DNA of 64,000 bases, taken from Treponema sp. (GTDB lineage Bacteria > Spirochaetota > Spirochaetia > Treponematales > Treponemataceae). Location: the NCBI GenBank assembly GCA_017525605.1, contig JAFXSM010000036.1, forward strand, positions 62,001 to 126,000, in the 5' to 3' direction. A model generated the notes under the pieces. The model was not told the DNA's origin. It saw nothing but the letters and a program-made list of their open reading frames with translations, and searched no databases. Positions 1-8,646 of the stretch are shown piece by piece. The position numbers were made by a program, and so were the translations under genes. The first letter of the stretch is position 1. Each line of letters begins with the position of its first letter.

Positions 1-1615
1 CTGCCTCGTCCTGACCGATGACGGACTTGTGAAGTTCCTCTTCCATTTTCAGAAGCTTCTCCGACTCGTTCACGTCAAGCTGCTCGACAGGGATTCCGGT
101 CATGCCCGCAACGATTTTTTCGACATCGCGAACCGTAACATGACGCGCATCACTAGGCGCACTGGATTTCCATGAATCGCTAAGCTCGTCGATTTTTTTC
201 TGCAATTCGCGGACCTGATCCCGTGCGACCGCCGCATTTTCGTATTTCTTTGACGAAACCATCTCGTCTTTTTCTTTCGTAAGGGTCTCAAGTTTCAGCT
301 CAAGCTCGGCAAGCTGCGCCGGCTTTTCGTTTCCCTCGATTTTCTTTGCGCTGCCCGCCTCGTCAAGAATGTCGATCGCCTTGTCAGGAAGATGCCTGTC
401 GGGAATATAGCGCGTGCTGAGCTTCACAATCGCCTCGACAACGCCGTCATCATAGACGATATTGTGGAATTCCTCGTATTTCGGCTTGATTCCTTCTATT
501 ATCTTCACACTGTCTTCCGCAGACGGCTCATCGATTGTAACAGACTGGAAGCGGCGTTCGAGCGCAGTGTCCTTTTCGATGTGCTGGCGGAATTCCTTGA
601 GTGTCGTCGCGCCGATTATCTGGATTTCACCGCGGCTCAATGCAGGCTTCAGAATGTTGCTCGCGTCCATTGTGCCCGAAGAGTCACCCGCACCGATTAT
701 CATGTGCAGCTCGTCGATGAAAAGAATCACGTCCTTCGATTCCTCGACTTCCTGAATCATCTTTTTCATTCGCTCTTCGAAGTCACCGCGATAACGTGTT
801 CCCGCGACCATTGCAGTCAAGTCGAGGCTCATGATTTTCTTTTCGTAAAGATTGTACGGGACTTCCTTCGCAGCGATTTTCTGTGCAAGACCTTCGACGA
901 CAGCAGTTTTTCCGACACCAGGCTCGCCAAGAAGAATAGGGTTGTTCTTCGTCCTTCGGCTCAGAATCTGTATCGCACGGGCAATCTCATCCGCGCGGCC
1001 GACAACAGGGTCCAGTTTGCCTTCCCTAGCCCATGCAGTCAGATTCTTCGCATATTTTGAAAGGAACGAGCCTTTCTGTTTCTTTTCGGATTTTGCCTGC
1101 CCTGCAAATTCCGGCTCCAGATTCGCCTCGGCATCTGAAACCTCGTTTGGGTCGGTGTCCTCGTCAACATTGTTGTTCGCCTCCTGAACTTCCTTTGCCG
1201 CCTTCCGAAGTTTATCAAGGTCGATTCCCGCATTCGCAAAAAAACGCGCGGTGACGCTCTTCTCCTCGATGCTGGCTCCGATTACGAAATGCTCAGTTCC
1301 GACGGACTTGTTCTGCATCGAGCGAGACTCTATCACCGCAGTGTCGAGGACAGCACGAAGCCTGTGAGACGGAGGCAACGCGCCAATCATCTGACGCGGC
1401 TGAAGTTCATCGTTCGTCACACTCTGTTCGAGCACAAGCTGAAACGAAAGAACGTTCAGGTTCAGGTATTGAAGAAGCTTGTAGCCGTAGCCTTCCGCAT
1501 TTTTCAGAAGAGCGAGAAGGACATGCTCAGGCTGAAGTTCATATGCGCCGCTGTTCCGCCCTTCTTCCTGCGCGAGAATCAAAAGACGATTTACAAGATT
1601 TGACATTCCGTTCAT
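1..1615 (-). CDS. clpC: ClpC-type AAA+ unfoldase, N-terminal 538 residues (cut by window edge)
   Basis: Hsp100 ATPase that unfolds substrates for the ClpP peptidase in the cytoplasm. Translating the minus strand from the ATG at 1615 gives an open frame running off base 1. It begins with a Clp N-domain ([18 protein letters not shown]), a linker, then the first AAA+ module with Walker A GEPGVGKT, Walker B LFIDELH and a sensor/arginine-finger region (ERRFQSV). A UVR-like coiled middle segment ([13 protein letters not shown]) follows, which marks ClpC rather than ClpB or ClpA. The second AAA+ module lies outside the window. An AAGGGG ribosome site precedes the ATG. It follows mcsB by 12 bases and mcsA before that, the classical mcsA-mcsB-clpC order, but no ctsR repressor gene is present. 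Confidence 0.95.
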   Translation of the reverse strand, partial: MNGMSNLVNRLLILAQEEGRNSGAYELQPEHVLLALLKNAEGYGYKLLQYLNLNVLSFQLVLEQSVTNDELQPRQMIGALPPSHRLRAVLDTAVIESRSMQNKSVGTEHFVIGASIEEKSVTARFFANAGIDLDKLRKAAKEVQEANNNVDEDTDPNEVSDAEANLEPEFAGQAKSEKKQKGSFLSKYAKNLTAWAREGKLDPVVGRADEIARAIQILSRRTKNNPILLGEPGVGKTAVVEGLAQKIAAKEVPYNLYEKKIMSLDLTAMVAGTRYRGDFEERMKKMIQEVEESKDVILFIDELHMIIGAGDSSGTMDASNILKPALSRGEIQIIGATTLKEFRQHIEKDTALERRFQSVTIDEPSAEDSVKIIEGIKPKYEEFHNIVYDDGVVEAIVKLSTRYIPDRHLPDKAIDILDEAGSAKKIEGNEKPAQLAELELKLETLTKEKDEMVSSKKYENAAVARDQVRELQKKIDELSDSWKSSAPSDARHVTVRDVEKIVAGMTGIPVEQLDVNESEKLLKMEEELHKSVIGQDEA

Positions 1616-1627
1616 AAAAATTTCCCC

Positions 1628-2728
1628 TTAAAACGAAAGCGAAGAAAACGCTTCCTGAAGCACGAGCGAGCGGAGACTATTCTCTTTCAGAAGAGTGTTT
1701 TTTTCAACATCTTTGGGAAAAGAGAATTTCCTGCTTTTCATCAAAAACTGAAGATGCCCGCTTCTGATTCTGTACAGCAAAGCACAAAGCTCGCTGTCAG
1801 TTATTCCGCCGACGATTCCAAGATTTTTTCCCCATTTGATTAGCGATATAACTTCGATTGCATCTTTTTCGGAAATGAGAAGCGAAAATTTGAGGGAAGC
1901 ATACGCTTTGTAGATTTTGTCCCTGATTTCCGTCCCCCGAAGCTCGAACAACTCCTTCGAGATTTTGCGCTCGACATCGGCAAGGCCTTTCGCCACGCCG
2001 ATGACGCTTGCAAGCTGCTCGATTTCGCTGCCGTTGCCCGCAACTTTCGTGGAAATCTGATAGAAATAGCCGAGCGCGGAATTTTTCTCACCACCAAGCC
2101 CGAACGAATCTCTGAATTCGATTCCTTTTCCGGCGAATTTCGCGATGAATCCACGAAGCTGTTCCGTAGTCGTGATTGCAGGAAAATGAACTCGGCATGA
2201 AAATTTCATTCCGCTTCCGCAATCCGCGATATCAGAAGTCAGATATCCGTTTTCGACGTTTGCGGCAAACTGAAGGAAATCCTGAAGCTCATCATCGACT
2301 TTCTTCACTGCCTTGAAAGTGTCGAGACACGCGGAACCGCTTTTGAATGCCGAAAGACGCACATGGTCAATTCCGTTCACGATGCATGAGATAACGCCGT
2401 CAGTGCTGACAACGATTCCGGTGCCGGTCGAAACTGGCGTGGAAGTCTCCATCACGTCGCGCTCGCACAATATCTTTTTGCCGATTAAATCGAGATTCGA
2501 CGTTATGATTGCCTGATAATTGTCAGGAGAGGAGCATCTTGAAAAAGCGTCAAAGACGATGCTGCGAACATGGTCAGCATCGTCGTCACGAAAACGCAAA
2601 GGAAATGGAAAATTTGCAAGATTCCGCGCGAGCCTTGCACGGCAGGAAAGGATAATATCGCTGTCAGGACCTTCTTTTGAAAACCAAGCTTCACCGATTC
2701 CATCAGCCATCGACTGATTTTCACTCAT
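1628..2728 (-). CDS. mcsB: McsB-like ATP:guanido phosphotransferase, active site degenerate
   Basis: McsB is a protein-arginine kinase that tags proteins for ClpCP in Gram-positive bacteria. The 366-residue protein keeps the fold-defining SCRARLARN (residues 28-36) and a C-terminal region typical of the family. Three catalytic landmarks are changed. The NEEDH loop reads NGIDH (118-122), losing both acidic residues. The expected TxCPTNLGTG motif reads TSDIADCGSG (164-173), with Asp at the catalytic Cys position and a Cys four residues later. The nucleotide-binding Arg after that motif is Lys175. The ATG at 2728 overlaps the mcsA stop by 8 bases (ATGAGTGA), which fits translational coupling, and is preferred over an upstream non-ATG start. 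The family call is firm; kinase activity is doubtful. Confidence 0.85.
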   Translation of the reverse strand: MSENQSMADGIGEAWFSKEGPDSDIILSCRARLARNLANFPFPLRFRDDDADHVRSIVFDAFSRCSSPDNYQAIITSNLDLIGKKILCERDVMETSTPVSTGTGIVVSTDGVISCIVNGIDHVRLSAFKSGSACLDTFKAVKKVDDELQDFLQFAANVENGYLTSDIADCGSGMKFSCRVHFPAITTTEQLRGFIAKFAGKGIEFRDSFGLGGEKNSALGYFYQISTKVAGNGSEIEQLASVIGVAKGLADVERKISKELFELRGTEIRDKIYKAYASLKFSLLISEKDAIEVISLIKWGKNLGIVGGITDSELCALLYRIRSGHLQFLMKSRKFSFPKDVEKNTLLKENSLRSLVLQEAFSSLSF

Positions 2729-3263
2729 CGGCGACCTCTGCATCCCCTGCGACAGGAGTTTTTTCCAAAGCACGGAGATAATCCCTGTAAATCGCAGCCT
2801 TCTCATAATCCTCTTTCTTCAAAGATTCTTCGAGCTTTCCCTGAATGGCGATTCTCGTCGTCAGAACCGAATTGAAATTTCTGATTCTCTTCGGCATCGA
2901 ACCGACATATTTGCTGGTAACGCCGATATTCTTGAAGATTTCTTTTATCTCGTTCTTGAAAATCTCATAACATTCCGGGCAGCCGACTTTGCGAGTCTTC
3001 TTGATGTTCAGAAGGCTGATTCCGCAGACCGGACAAAGCTTTGTTCTGTCAGGAGAATTTTTGTATGCATCATTCGCATTGCTGACATTCATAAATGCCT
3101 CAAAAAGAGAAGTCAGAGATTTCGTCATCGTCTTAGGATTAGGCGGAATACCGAACTGTTTCGCACATTCCTGACAAATACACATTTTTTTTCGCGGAGG
3201 TGCGACATTCGTCTGCTCAACGAAGATGCAAGCCTCATTTTCATGACATATACTACAAAGCAT
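2721..3263 (-). CDS. mcsA: McsA-like zinc-binding protein with UVR motif
   Basis: McsA is the zinc-finger activator of McsB and an adaptor for ClpC. The 180-residue protein has Cys pairs CSIC, CICQEC, CPVC and CPEC (two zinc sites in the N-terminal two thirds) and a C-terminal UVR segment (LEESLKKEDYEKAAIYRD) that in relatives contacts Clp ATPases or forms coiled coils. It is the first of the three genes mcsA, mcsB, clpC and lies only 14 bases after the Lol permease gene upstream, so it may be co-transcribed with the exporter operon. All Cys ligands look intact, unlike the active site of its partner McsB. Confidence 0.88.
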   Translation of the reverse strand: MLCSICHENEACIFVEQTNVAPPRKKMCICQECAKQFGIPPNPKTMTKSLTSLFEAFMNVSNANDAYKNSPDRTKLCPVCGISLLNIKKTRKVGCPECYEIFKNEIKEIFKNIGVTSKYVGSMPKRIRNFNSVLTTRIAIQGKLEESLKKEDYEKAAIYRDYLRALEKTPVAGDAEVADE

Positions 3264-3277
3264 AAATAAAATAATAC

Positions 3278-4615
3278 CTAAATTTTCCTTAACGTTTCAA
3301 TCGGTCTTTCGGAGCCTGCTTTTACGGCAGGAACTGCGCTGACCAAAAGCGAAAGAACCAGAGTTCCGCTCGCAACGACGATGAGCTGCGGAAGCGGAAT
3401 CGACAACGGGATATTCTGCAGATAGAACGCGGGGTCAAGAAGCCGAATCGTAAGAGTGTCTGGAGAGCCGCGGACAAGCACATAGAAGAATTCGTAGATT
3501 ATGTTGACGATTCTTTCTATTAAATTCATTATCGCACTGAAATTGACCGAACAGAGAAGACCGCACGGAATTCCAATCAGAACGCCGATGAATCCTGTCG
3601 CGACGCCGGTGAGCAAAAATGAGCGCGCGACCTCCGCAGGCGACGCACCGATGCTCCGCAAAATCGCAATCTCCTTCCGGCGTTCCATGACGAGCATTAT
3701 GAGCGCGCTCGAAATGTTCACGGACGCGACGAGGACAATCAGCATCATTATGAAAAGAAGCATTGTCTGCGTCGAAGAAAAATTCTCGTATTCGGCAGAA
3801 TTAAGCTCGTTCCAGCGGAATACGCGAGTGCCCTCAGGGACATTCCGCTCGACATGCCTGAACGCACGCTCAAGCGAAACGTCGAACGCATTTTCAGTCT
3901 CAACGCCGATGACGAATTTCGAAGATTTGAGCGGAAGGATTTTGAATCCGGTCTCAATAGGAAGAAAAAGCCAGAGCGCGTCGAGTTCCTGATATCCGCT
4001 CGAAACGATTCCTGAAATTTTCAGCGATGTCATACGCGGACGAAGAGTGACCTCGTAGTCTTCCGAATTAACATCTCCTTTTATCGTGATGAGCCTTATC
4101 GTGTCGCCGGCTTTCACTCCGAGAATTTCAGCAAGCTTTCCGCCGATTATCGCAGATTTGTCGGAATCGAATTCAGTTTTTCCGTCGAGGACTTCAAAAA
4201 GAGACGCAAACGATTTGTTGCGCGAAAAAATGTCGTTCTCGACTGCACGGACAGACGCGCCAGTCCGCCCCTGAAACGAAGAGACGAGTGCCATTCCCTG
4301 AATTTCAGGAAACGAATCGACAATGCCAGGCTGATTGTTCAGATTGTCGCTGACACCTTTCATGGAATCGAACGACGCGACTGCCCCGGTGCCGTTGTGA
4401 AGGACACAGCTTATGTGGGAAGTCGAAAGCCCAATCATCCTTTCGGTGATGCCCTGAATCATGCCGTTCGATACAGTCAGAACCATCACAAGAGGAACGA
4501 GACTTATTCCGATGCACACCATTGCGCCGATGAGACTTTTCCTTGCGTTCGATTTTTTCCCTGTGCGCGGAAAGAGAAGCCTTGAAGCAAAAAGAAGAGA
4601 TGCCGTAGTTTTCAT
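3278..4615 (-). CDS. LolE/LolC-family lipoprotein-releasing ABC permease
   Basis: Inner-membrane permease of a LolCDE-type exporter that releases lipoproteins toward the outer membrane. The 445-residue protein has one N-terminal membrane helix (residues about 28-53, IGAMVCIGISLVPLVMVLTV), a long periplasmic MacB-like core domain, and an FtsX domain with three C-terminal helices near 285-310, 335-360 and 410-430. The ATG at 4615 abuts the TGA of the ATPase gene, and the ATPase C-terminus supplies an AAAGGTGAG ribosome site. Together with the ATPase and the second permease at 5316-6614 it forms a complete heterodimeric exporter. Whether it corresponds to LolE or LolC cannot be decided by eye. 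Confidence 0.85.
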   Translation of the reverse strand: MKTTASLLFASRLLFPRTGKKSNARKSLIGAMVCIGISLVPLVMVLTVSNGMIQGITERMIGLSTSHISCVLHNGTGAVASFDSMKGVSDNLNNQPGIVDSFPEIQGMALVSSFQGRTGASVRAVENDIFSRNKSFASLFEVLDGKTEFDSDKSAIIGGKLAEILGVKAGDTIRLITIKGDVNSEDYEVTLRPRMTSLKISGIVSSGYQELDALWLFLPIETGFKILPLKSSKFVIGVETENAFDVSLERAFRHVERNVPEGTRVFRWNELNSAEYENFSSTQTMLLFIMMLIVLVASVNISSALIMLVMERRKEIAILRSIGASPAEVARSFLLTGVATGFIGVLIGIPCGLLCSVNFSAIMNLIERIVNIIYEFFYVLVRGSPDTLTIRLLDPAFYLQNIPLSIPLPQLIVVASGTLVLSLLVSAVPAVKAGSERPIETLRKI

Positions 4616-5323
4616 TCACTCACCTTTCACAAGTTTGCCGTCTTTTATCGAATAGCAAAAATCGCCCTTTTCCGCAAGATTCATGTCGTGCGTGACAAGA
4701 ATCAGCGTTTTCTTGTATTTATCGACCATCGAAAAAAGCAGGTTTCCAATCATCTCGGCATTCGCTGGGTCGAGGTTTCCCGTAGGCTCGTCGGCAAGGA
4801 TAAGCTCCGGGTCGTTGATGAGCGAACGTGCGACCGCAACGCGCTGCCGCTCCCCGCCTGAAAGCTGCGACGGAAGATGATTCATCCTGTTCTCAAGACC
4901 GACATCGATCAAAAGCTGCCTTGCTTTTTCCATCGCGCTCTTTTTTGACGTGCCGGACATGAACGCAGGCAGAAAGACATTTTCAAGAGCCGTGAAATCT
5001 TTCAGCAGATAATGGAACTGGAAAATCAGGCCGAGGAATTTCGCCCTGTACGCAGAAAGCCCTTTTTCATTGAGAGAAGTCACGTCGAATCTGCCCGCAC
5101 GGATTTTTCCGCAAGTGGCAGAGTCAAGTCCGCCGAGAATGTTCAAAAACGTGCTCTTTCCGCTTCCGCTCTGCCCGACGATTACGATTTTCTTTCCGCG
5201 TTCCGCCTTGAAATCGACATTTTTCAGAATCGTTAGTGTCTCGCTGTCTGTTTTGTATGTCTTTTCGAGTTTCTCAATCGAAACAATATATTTTTCGTCC
5301 ACGATTTCATTTTTCTTACTCAT
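4616..5323 (-). CDS. lolD: LolD-type ABC transporter ATP-binding protein
   Basis: ATPase of the lipoprotein-releasing complex, 235 residues, the usual size. It has Walker A GQSGSGKST, a Q-loop in LIFQFHYLL, ABC signature LSGGERQR, Walker B ELILADEPTGNLDP and the switch His in LVTHDMNLA. The FQFHYLL segment after the Q-loop is typical of the MacB/LolD subgroup. It overlaps the upstream permease by 8 bases and touches the downstream permease, so the three are made as a unit. Confidence 0.92.
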   Translation of the reverse strand: MSKKNEIVDEKYIVSIEKLEKTYKTDSETLTILKNVDFKAERGKKIVIVGQSGSGKSTFLNILGGLDSATCGKIRAGRFDVTSLNEKGLSAYRAKFLGLIFQFHYLLKDFTALENVFLPAFMSGTSKKSAMEKARQLLIDVGLENRMNHLPSQLSGGERQRVAVARSLINDPELILADEPTGNLDPANAEMIGNLLFSMVDKYKKTLILVTHDMNLAEKGDFCYSIKDGKLVKGE

Positions 5324-6614
5324 CTCTCATAACCTCCGCAACAGTCATCTTCAAAATATTTCTGCTGGCAATCCAGCTTGCAATAAGCGACGAGAAAATT
5401 CCGAAAACAGTTATGGCAAGCACCTCGGCAGGAACGACACGAGGAGGAATGCTCGCATACACCATGAACATTGAATTTTCCCTTACGAAATCCGCGCTTG
5501 CAGGATCCACCAGCATCACGAAGAAGAGCTGAATGTAATAAGTCGCCTTCGAAATCAGAATGAAAATGTCCGACATCCTGACGCAAAGAAGAAGCCCGAG
5601 CATGAGACCTGGAATCGCACCGAAAAAGCCGGTCAGGAATCCCTGCATTACGAAAATCGACTGAATCTGAGTTTTTCTTCCGCCGAATGCCGACATGATG
5701 CTGATTTCTTCCCTTTTTTCAAAAACCATTCTCCGCATTCCTGCAAAAATGTTCATTCCGACGACCACAAAAATCAAGAACACGAGTAGCATCAGCATAT
5801 TTTTCTCGACACGGAGCGCACCGAAAAAAGAGCGGTTGAAATTTTTCCACGATTCGACTTTCAGCGCGGGAAATTTCTCCTGTATTTTTGCGACGATGTG
5901 CGAATCTTTATATTGGTCCTCGATTTTTATTCCGTAGACGACATTCGACTCCGCTTTCTCTCCGAAATATTTTCTTCCGTCATCGAAATTTATGAATGCG
6001 TACGAGGAGTTGATTTCCGCGTATCCCGTCCTGAAAATTCCTGTGACAGTAAAAACTCTGTCCGAAGAAAAAAGGTCAACGTCGGCACCGCCAGAAAGCG
6101 CGTAGAGGTTCACGATGCCGCCGATGCGCACACCCAACGCACGCGCAAGGTCGCTTCCGAGAACGATTGAGTCAGGGCTTGAGATGTCGAAATTTCCGCT
6201 CCAGAGCCGCACCTCCGAAGCAAACCCCGAATCGTCATCGCAGATTGTAGGCGGGACTGCGCGAATCAATGCGGCGGACTGACGCTCGTTCCGGCCTACG
6301 ACGAGTGCCTGCGCCTCAAGATACGGAACTGCCGAAATTACCTCGTCGTCGTGGATGCAATATTCGCGGAATTCTTTCTCGGAATCAGAGTCCGAAGCAA
6401 AGCCCGAAACTTTGACGTGATACGAGCTGACTTCCATTATCGAATCGATGAAGCTCATCTGAAAACCGTTCATCACGCTTATGACAGTTATTAAAGTCAT
6501 AACGCCGAAGCAGATTCCGAGAGATGCCAATGCCGAAGTGACAGCCGAGCGTCCGTGCCTGTCAACTTTCGAAAATCTGCTTGAAACAAAAAAAATCCAT
6601 TTATTGCTGAACAT
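5316..6614 (-). CDS. LolC/LolE-family lipoprotein-releasing ABC permease
   Basis: Second permease of the Lol-type exporter, about 432 residues from the ATG at 6614. This start carries an AGGAAG ribosome site and is preferred over an in-frame start 27 bases upstream. It has an N-terminal helix (ALASLGICFGVMTLITVISV), a large periplasmic domain, and three C-terminal helices of the FtsX domain, including NMLMLLVFLIFVVVGMNIFA. It shares architecture with the permease at 3278-4615 but little obvious identity, as expected for a heterodimer. The upstream exported-protein gene ends 23 bases before the start. Confidence 0.85.
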   Translation of the reverse strand: MFSNKWIFFVSSRFSKVDRHGRSAVTSALASLGICFGVMTLITVISVMNGFQMSFIDSIMEVSSYHVKVSGFASDSDSEKEFREYCIHDDEVISAVPYLEAQALVVGRNERQSAALIRAVPPTICDDDSGFASEVRLWSGNFDISSPDSIVLGSDLARALGVRIGGIVNLYALSGGADVDLFSSDRVFTVTGIFRTGYAEINSSYAFINFDDGRKYFGEKAESNVVYGIKIEDQYKDSHIVAKIQEKFPALKVESWKNFNRSFFGALRVEKNMLMLLVFLIFVVVGMNIFAGMRRMVFEKREEISIMSAFGGRKTQIQSIFVMQGFLTGFFGAIPGLMLGLLLCVRMSDIFILISKATYYIQLFFVMLVDPASADFVRENSMFMVYASIPPRVVPAEVLAITVFGIFSSLIASWIASRNILKMTVAEVMRDE

Positions 6615-6637
6615 AATTCTTCCTGAAAATTCAAAAA

Positions 6638-7771
6638 TCAAAAATCGTAATATTTTCTTCTGACTTCAACATCATTCAGATAGACGATTTCGTAGAATTT
6701 CATGCCGTCCTCAAAATACGAAAGAATCCAGAAACCGTCGTCCATGAAAGTCTTCTCGTAATAGCATTTTTCATCGTCGTAATTTCTAGAAAGCCGGAGA
6801 ATGCCGTCCTCGTAATATTCGTAGTCGGGTTTCTCGCTGATTTCCGTGTATTTGTAGATATTTTTTCTGACGAATTTATCATCTCCGTTCCAAACGGTGT
6901 TTTCCTCGGAAGTGATTCTGTCGTTCTCATCATAAACCAAAACGACTTTTTTTATCGGCATTTTCTTTTTCTTCTCGTCTTCAGGAATCGAATAATCGGT
7001 TCTAGAAAGGACAAGCCCCTTTTCGTTGAAGACGACATCGACGCTCGTTTTTTTCGCAAAATCTGTTTCGGAACTCTTCGAAGGAATTTTTGAGTCGCCC
7101 TCATACGAATATTTCCTGCTAGAAGAAAGTGCCATGTCCTTTGCGCTCGCGCCCATGCTGAAAGTCTCGCTAGAAACCAAACGGGAAAATTCATCGAATA
7201 TGCGTCTTTTCACTTTCTTTTCGAAGGCGGCGATTATCTCGGTCTGACAAATCTCCTCGCCGTCCTCGCTGACTCCCACAACGCGCTTTCTCGCCGACAT
7301 CTGCTCGCCGTCATACGAAAAACGCCTGACAGCATCGTTCCTGTCGTAGTAAACGTATTCGGGGATTTCCTCTTTTTTCTCGTCGCCGCTTTGGATTCCG
7401 CGTCCGTCCTTGCCGTCAAGGGATTCAAGAATGTCGGTCGCGTCGAAAAATTCCTCGTCCTCGCGCTGCCCCTCGCTCGTGAGTCCGTCGCTTTCGTCTT
7501 CCGAATTTGAATCTGCATTTTCGTTTTCTGCATCTTCCGCATTTTCAGCTGCAACCGAAGCATTTTTTTTCTGATTGAGATTGAAGAAAAACTCCTCGCG
7601 CACCGTCATCATTTTTTTCACTGAAAAAGGCGTGATTGTTGACGACGGAAAAAACGGGCTTGATGAAAACGACAAATCGTAATACGCGCCGCACTCAAAA
7701 ATTTGTGCGGAACAAAACGAGAAAACTGAAAGAAAAAAAACGAAAGAAAGAAAACGCCGAAAATCTTTCAA
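6638..7771 (-). CDS. Exported protein of unknown function with YxD-type repeats
   Basis: No family recognised. The 377-residue protein starts with a signal peptide (FLSFVFFLSVFSFCSAQIF, likely cleavage near CSA-Q), has an acidic stretch near residues 75-125, and a C-terminal half of short Tyr/Asp-rich strands (VLVYDENDRITSEE, YEYYEDGILRLSRNYDD) that resemble RHS/MORN-like or YwqK-type antiparallel repeats. It probably acts in the periplasm or on the outer membrane. Its ATG overlaps the ftsY stop by four bases (ATGA), and the Lol permease follows it, so it sits between membrane targeting and lipoprotein export. Confidence 0.7.
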   Translation of the reverse strand: MKDFRRFLSFVFFLSVFSFCSAQIFECGAYYDLSFSSSPFFPSSTITPFSVKKMMTVREEFFFNLNQKKNASVAAENAEDAENENADSNSEDESDGLTSEGQREDEEFFDATDILESLDGKDGRGIQSGDEKKEEIPEYVYYDRNDAVRRFSYDGEQMSARKRVVGVSEDGEEICQTEIIAAFEKKVKRRIFDEFSRLVSSETFSMGASAKDMALSSSRKYSYEGDSKIPSKSSETDFAKKTSVDVVFNEKGLVLSRTDYSIPEDEKKKKMPIKKVVLVYDENDRITSEENTVWNGDDKFVRKNIYKYTEISEKPDYEYYEDGILRLSRNYDDEKCYYEKTFMDDGFWILSYFEDGMKFYEIVYLNDVEVRRKYYDF

Positions 7772-8646
7772 TTTTCAAGACCTAAAAATTCGTTCGTGTA
7801 TTTTTCAGGCTCGAATTTCTGAATGTCGGCATATTTTTCGCCAGTGCAGACGAACGCGACAGGAATGCCAAGTTCCTTTGCGATTGTGAAGGCGACACCT
7901 CCACGCGCCGTCGAGTCGTATTTCGTGAGCACGATTCCGTCAACGCCGACGGACTGGGAGAAAACTTCCGCCTGACGAAGCGCGTTCTGACCTGTCGTAG
8001 CGTCGATTACGATGAGTTTTTTGTAACAGCCCTCATCGGCTTTTTGGGAAGCGATTTTGTTGATTTTCTGCAATTCGCGGACGAGATTTTCTTTGTTGTG
8101 CAAGCGACCAGCCGTGTCCGCAACCACAAGCGCACCGCCGGAAGAGCGTGCTGAATCCGCGGCATCGAACACGACGGCTGCCGGGTCCGTTCCGTGCTGG
8201 TGCGCAATCACACGGATTCCGAGACGCTCGCCGTGCATCTCAAGCTGCTCCTCGGCGGCCGCACGGAATGTGTCGCTCGCGGCAAGAAGAACGTTTTCGC
8301 CAGCCTGCTTGTACAGGTTCGCAATTTTCGCGGCAGAAGTAGTTTTTCCGACACCGTTCACGCCGAGCATCATAAAAATATTCACTTTGTCCTTTTCAAC
8401 ATCGAACGAAACTGATTTCGCGAACGGAAGGAGAAGATTTTTCAGTTCCTGCCTTGCAACTTCCTCGTCCTCAATTTTTTTCTCGGCACAAATGTCACGA
8501 AGCTGTTCCGACAATTCAAATGCAAATTTCACGCCGAGATCGCCCTCGACAAGAACATCCGTCAAATCATCGAAAAATTCATCGCTTATTTTGCTCTTCG
8601 GCCTGAACAGATTCTTGATTTTCCCCAAAAAAGATACTTTTGCCAT
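7768..8646 (-). CDS. ftsY: Signal recognition particle receptor FtsY (NG-domain only)
   Basis: GTPase receptor that docks ribosome-SRP complexes at the inner membrane. From the ATG at 8646, which has a GGAAGG ribosome site 8 bases upstream, it is 292 residues, so it is an N-plus-G-domain protein lacking the long acidic A domain of the E. coli protein. GTPase motifs are intact: G1 GVNGVGKTT, insertion-box DTFRAAAEEQL, G3 DTAGR, G4 TKYD and the closing ARGG loop. A GTG nine bases upstream is an alternative start. The gene overlaps the preceding exported-protein gene by 68 bases in another frame. Confidence 0.95.
   Translation of the reverse strand: MAKVSFLGKIKNLFRPKSKISDEFFDDLTDVLVEGDLGVKFAFELSEQLRDICAEKKIEDEEVARQELKNLLLPFAKSVSFDVEKDKVNIFMMLGVNGVGKTTSAAKIANLYKQAGENVLLAASDTFRAAAEEQLEMHGERLGIRVIAHQHGTDPAAVVFDAADSARSSGGALVVADTAGRLHNKENLVRELQKINKIASQKADEGCYKKLIVIDATTGQNALRQAEVFSQSVGVDGIVLTKYDSTARGGVAFTIAKELGIPVAFVCTGEKYADIQKFEPEKYTNEFLGLEN

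Noticed and set aside
392..1060. 222-residue plus-strand open frame opposite clpC
   Set aside because: Antisense shadow of a well-supported ClpC frame; the composition follows codon complement and it has no ribosome site or family signature.
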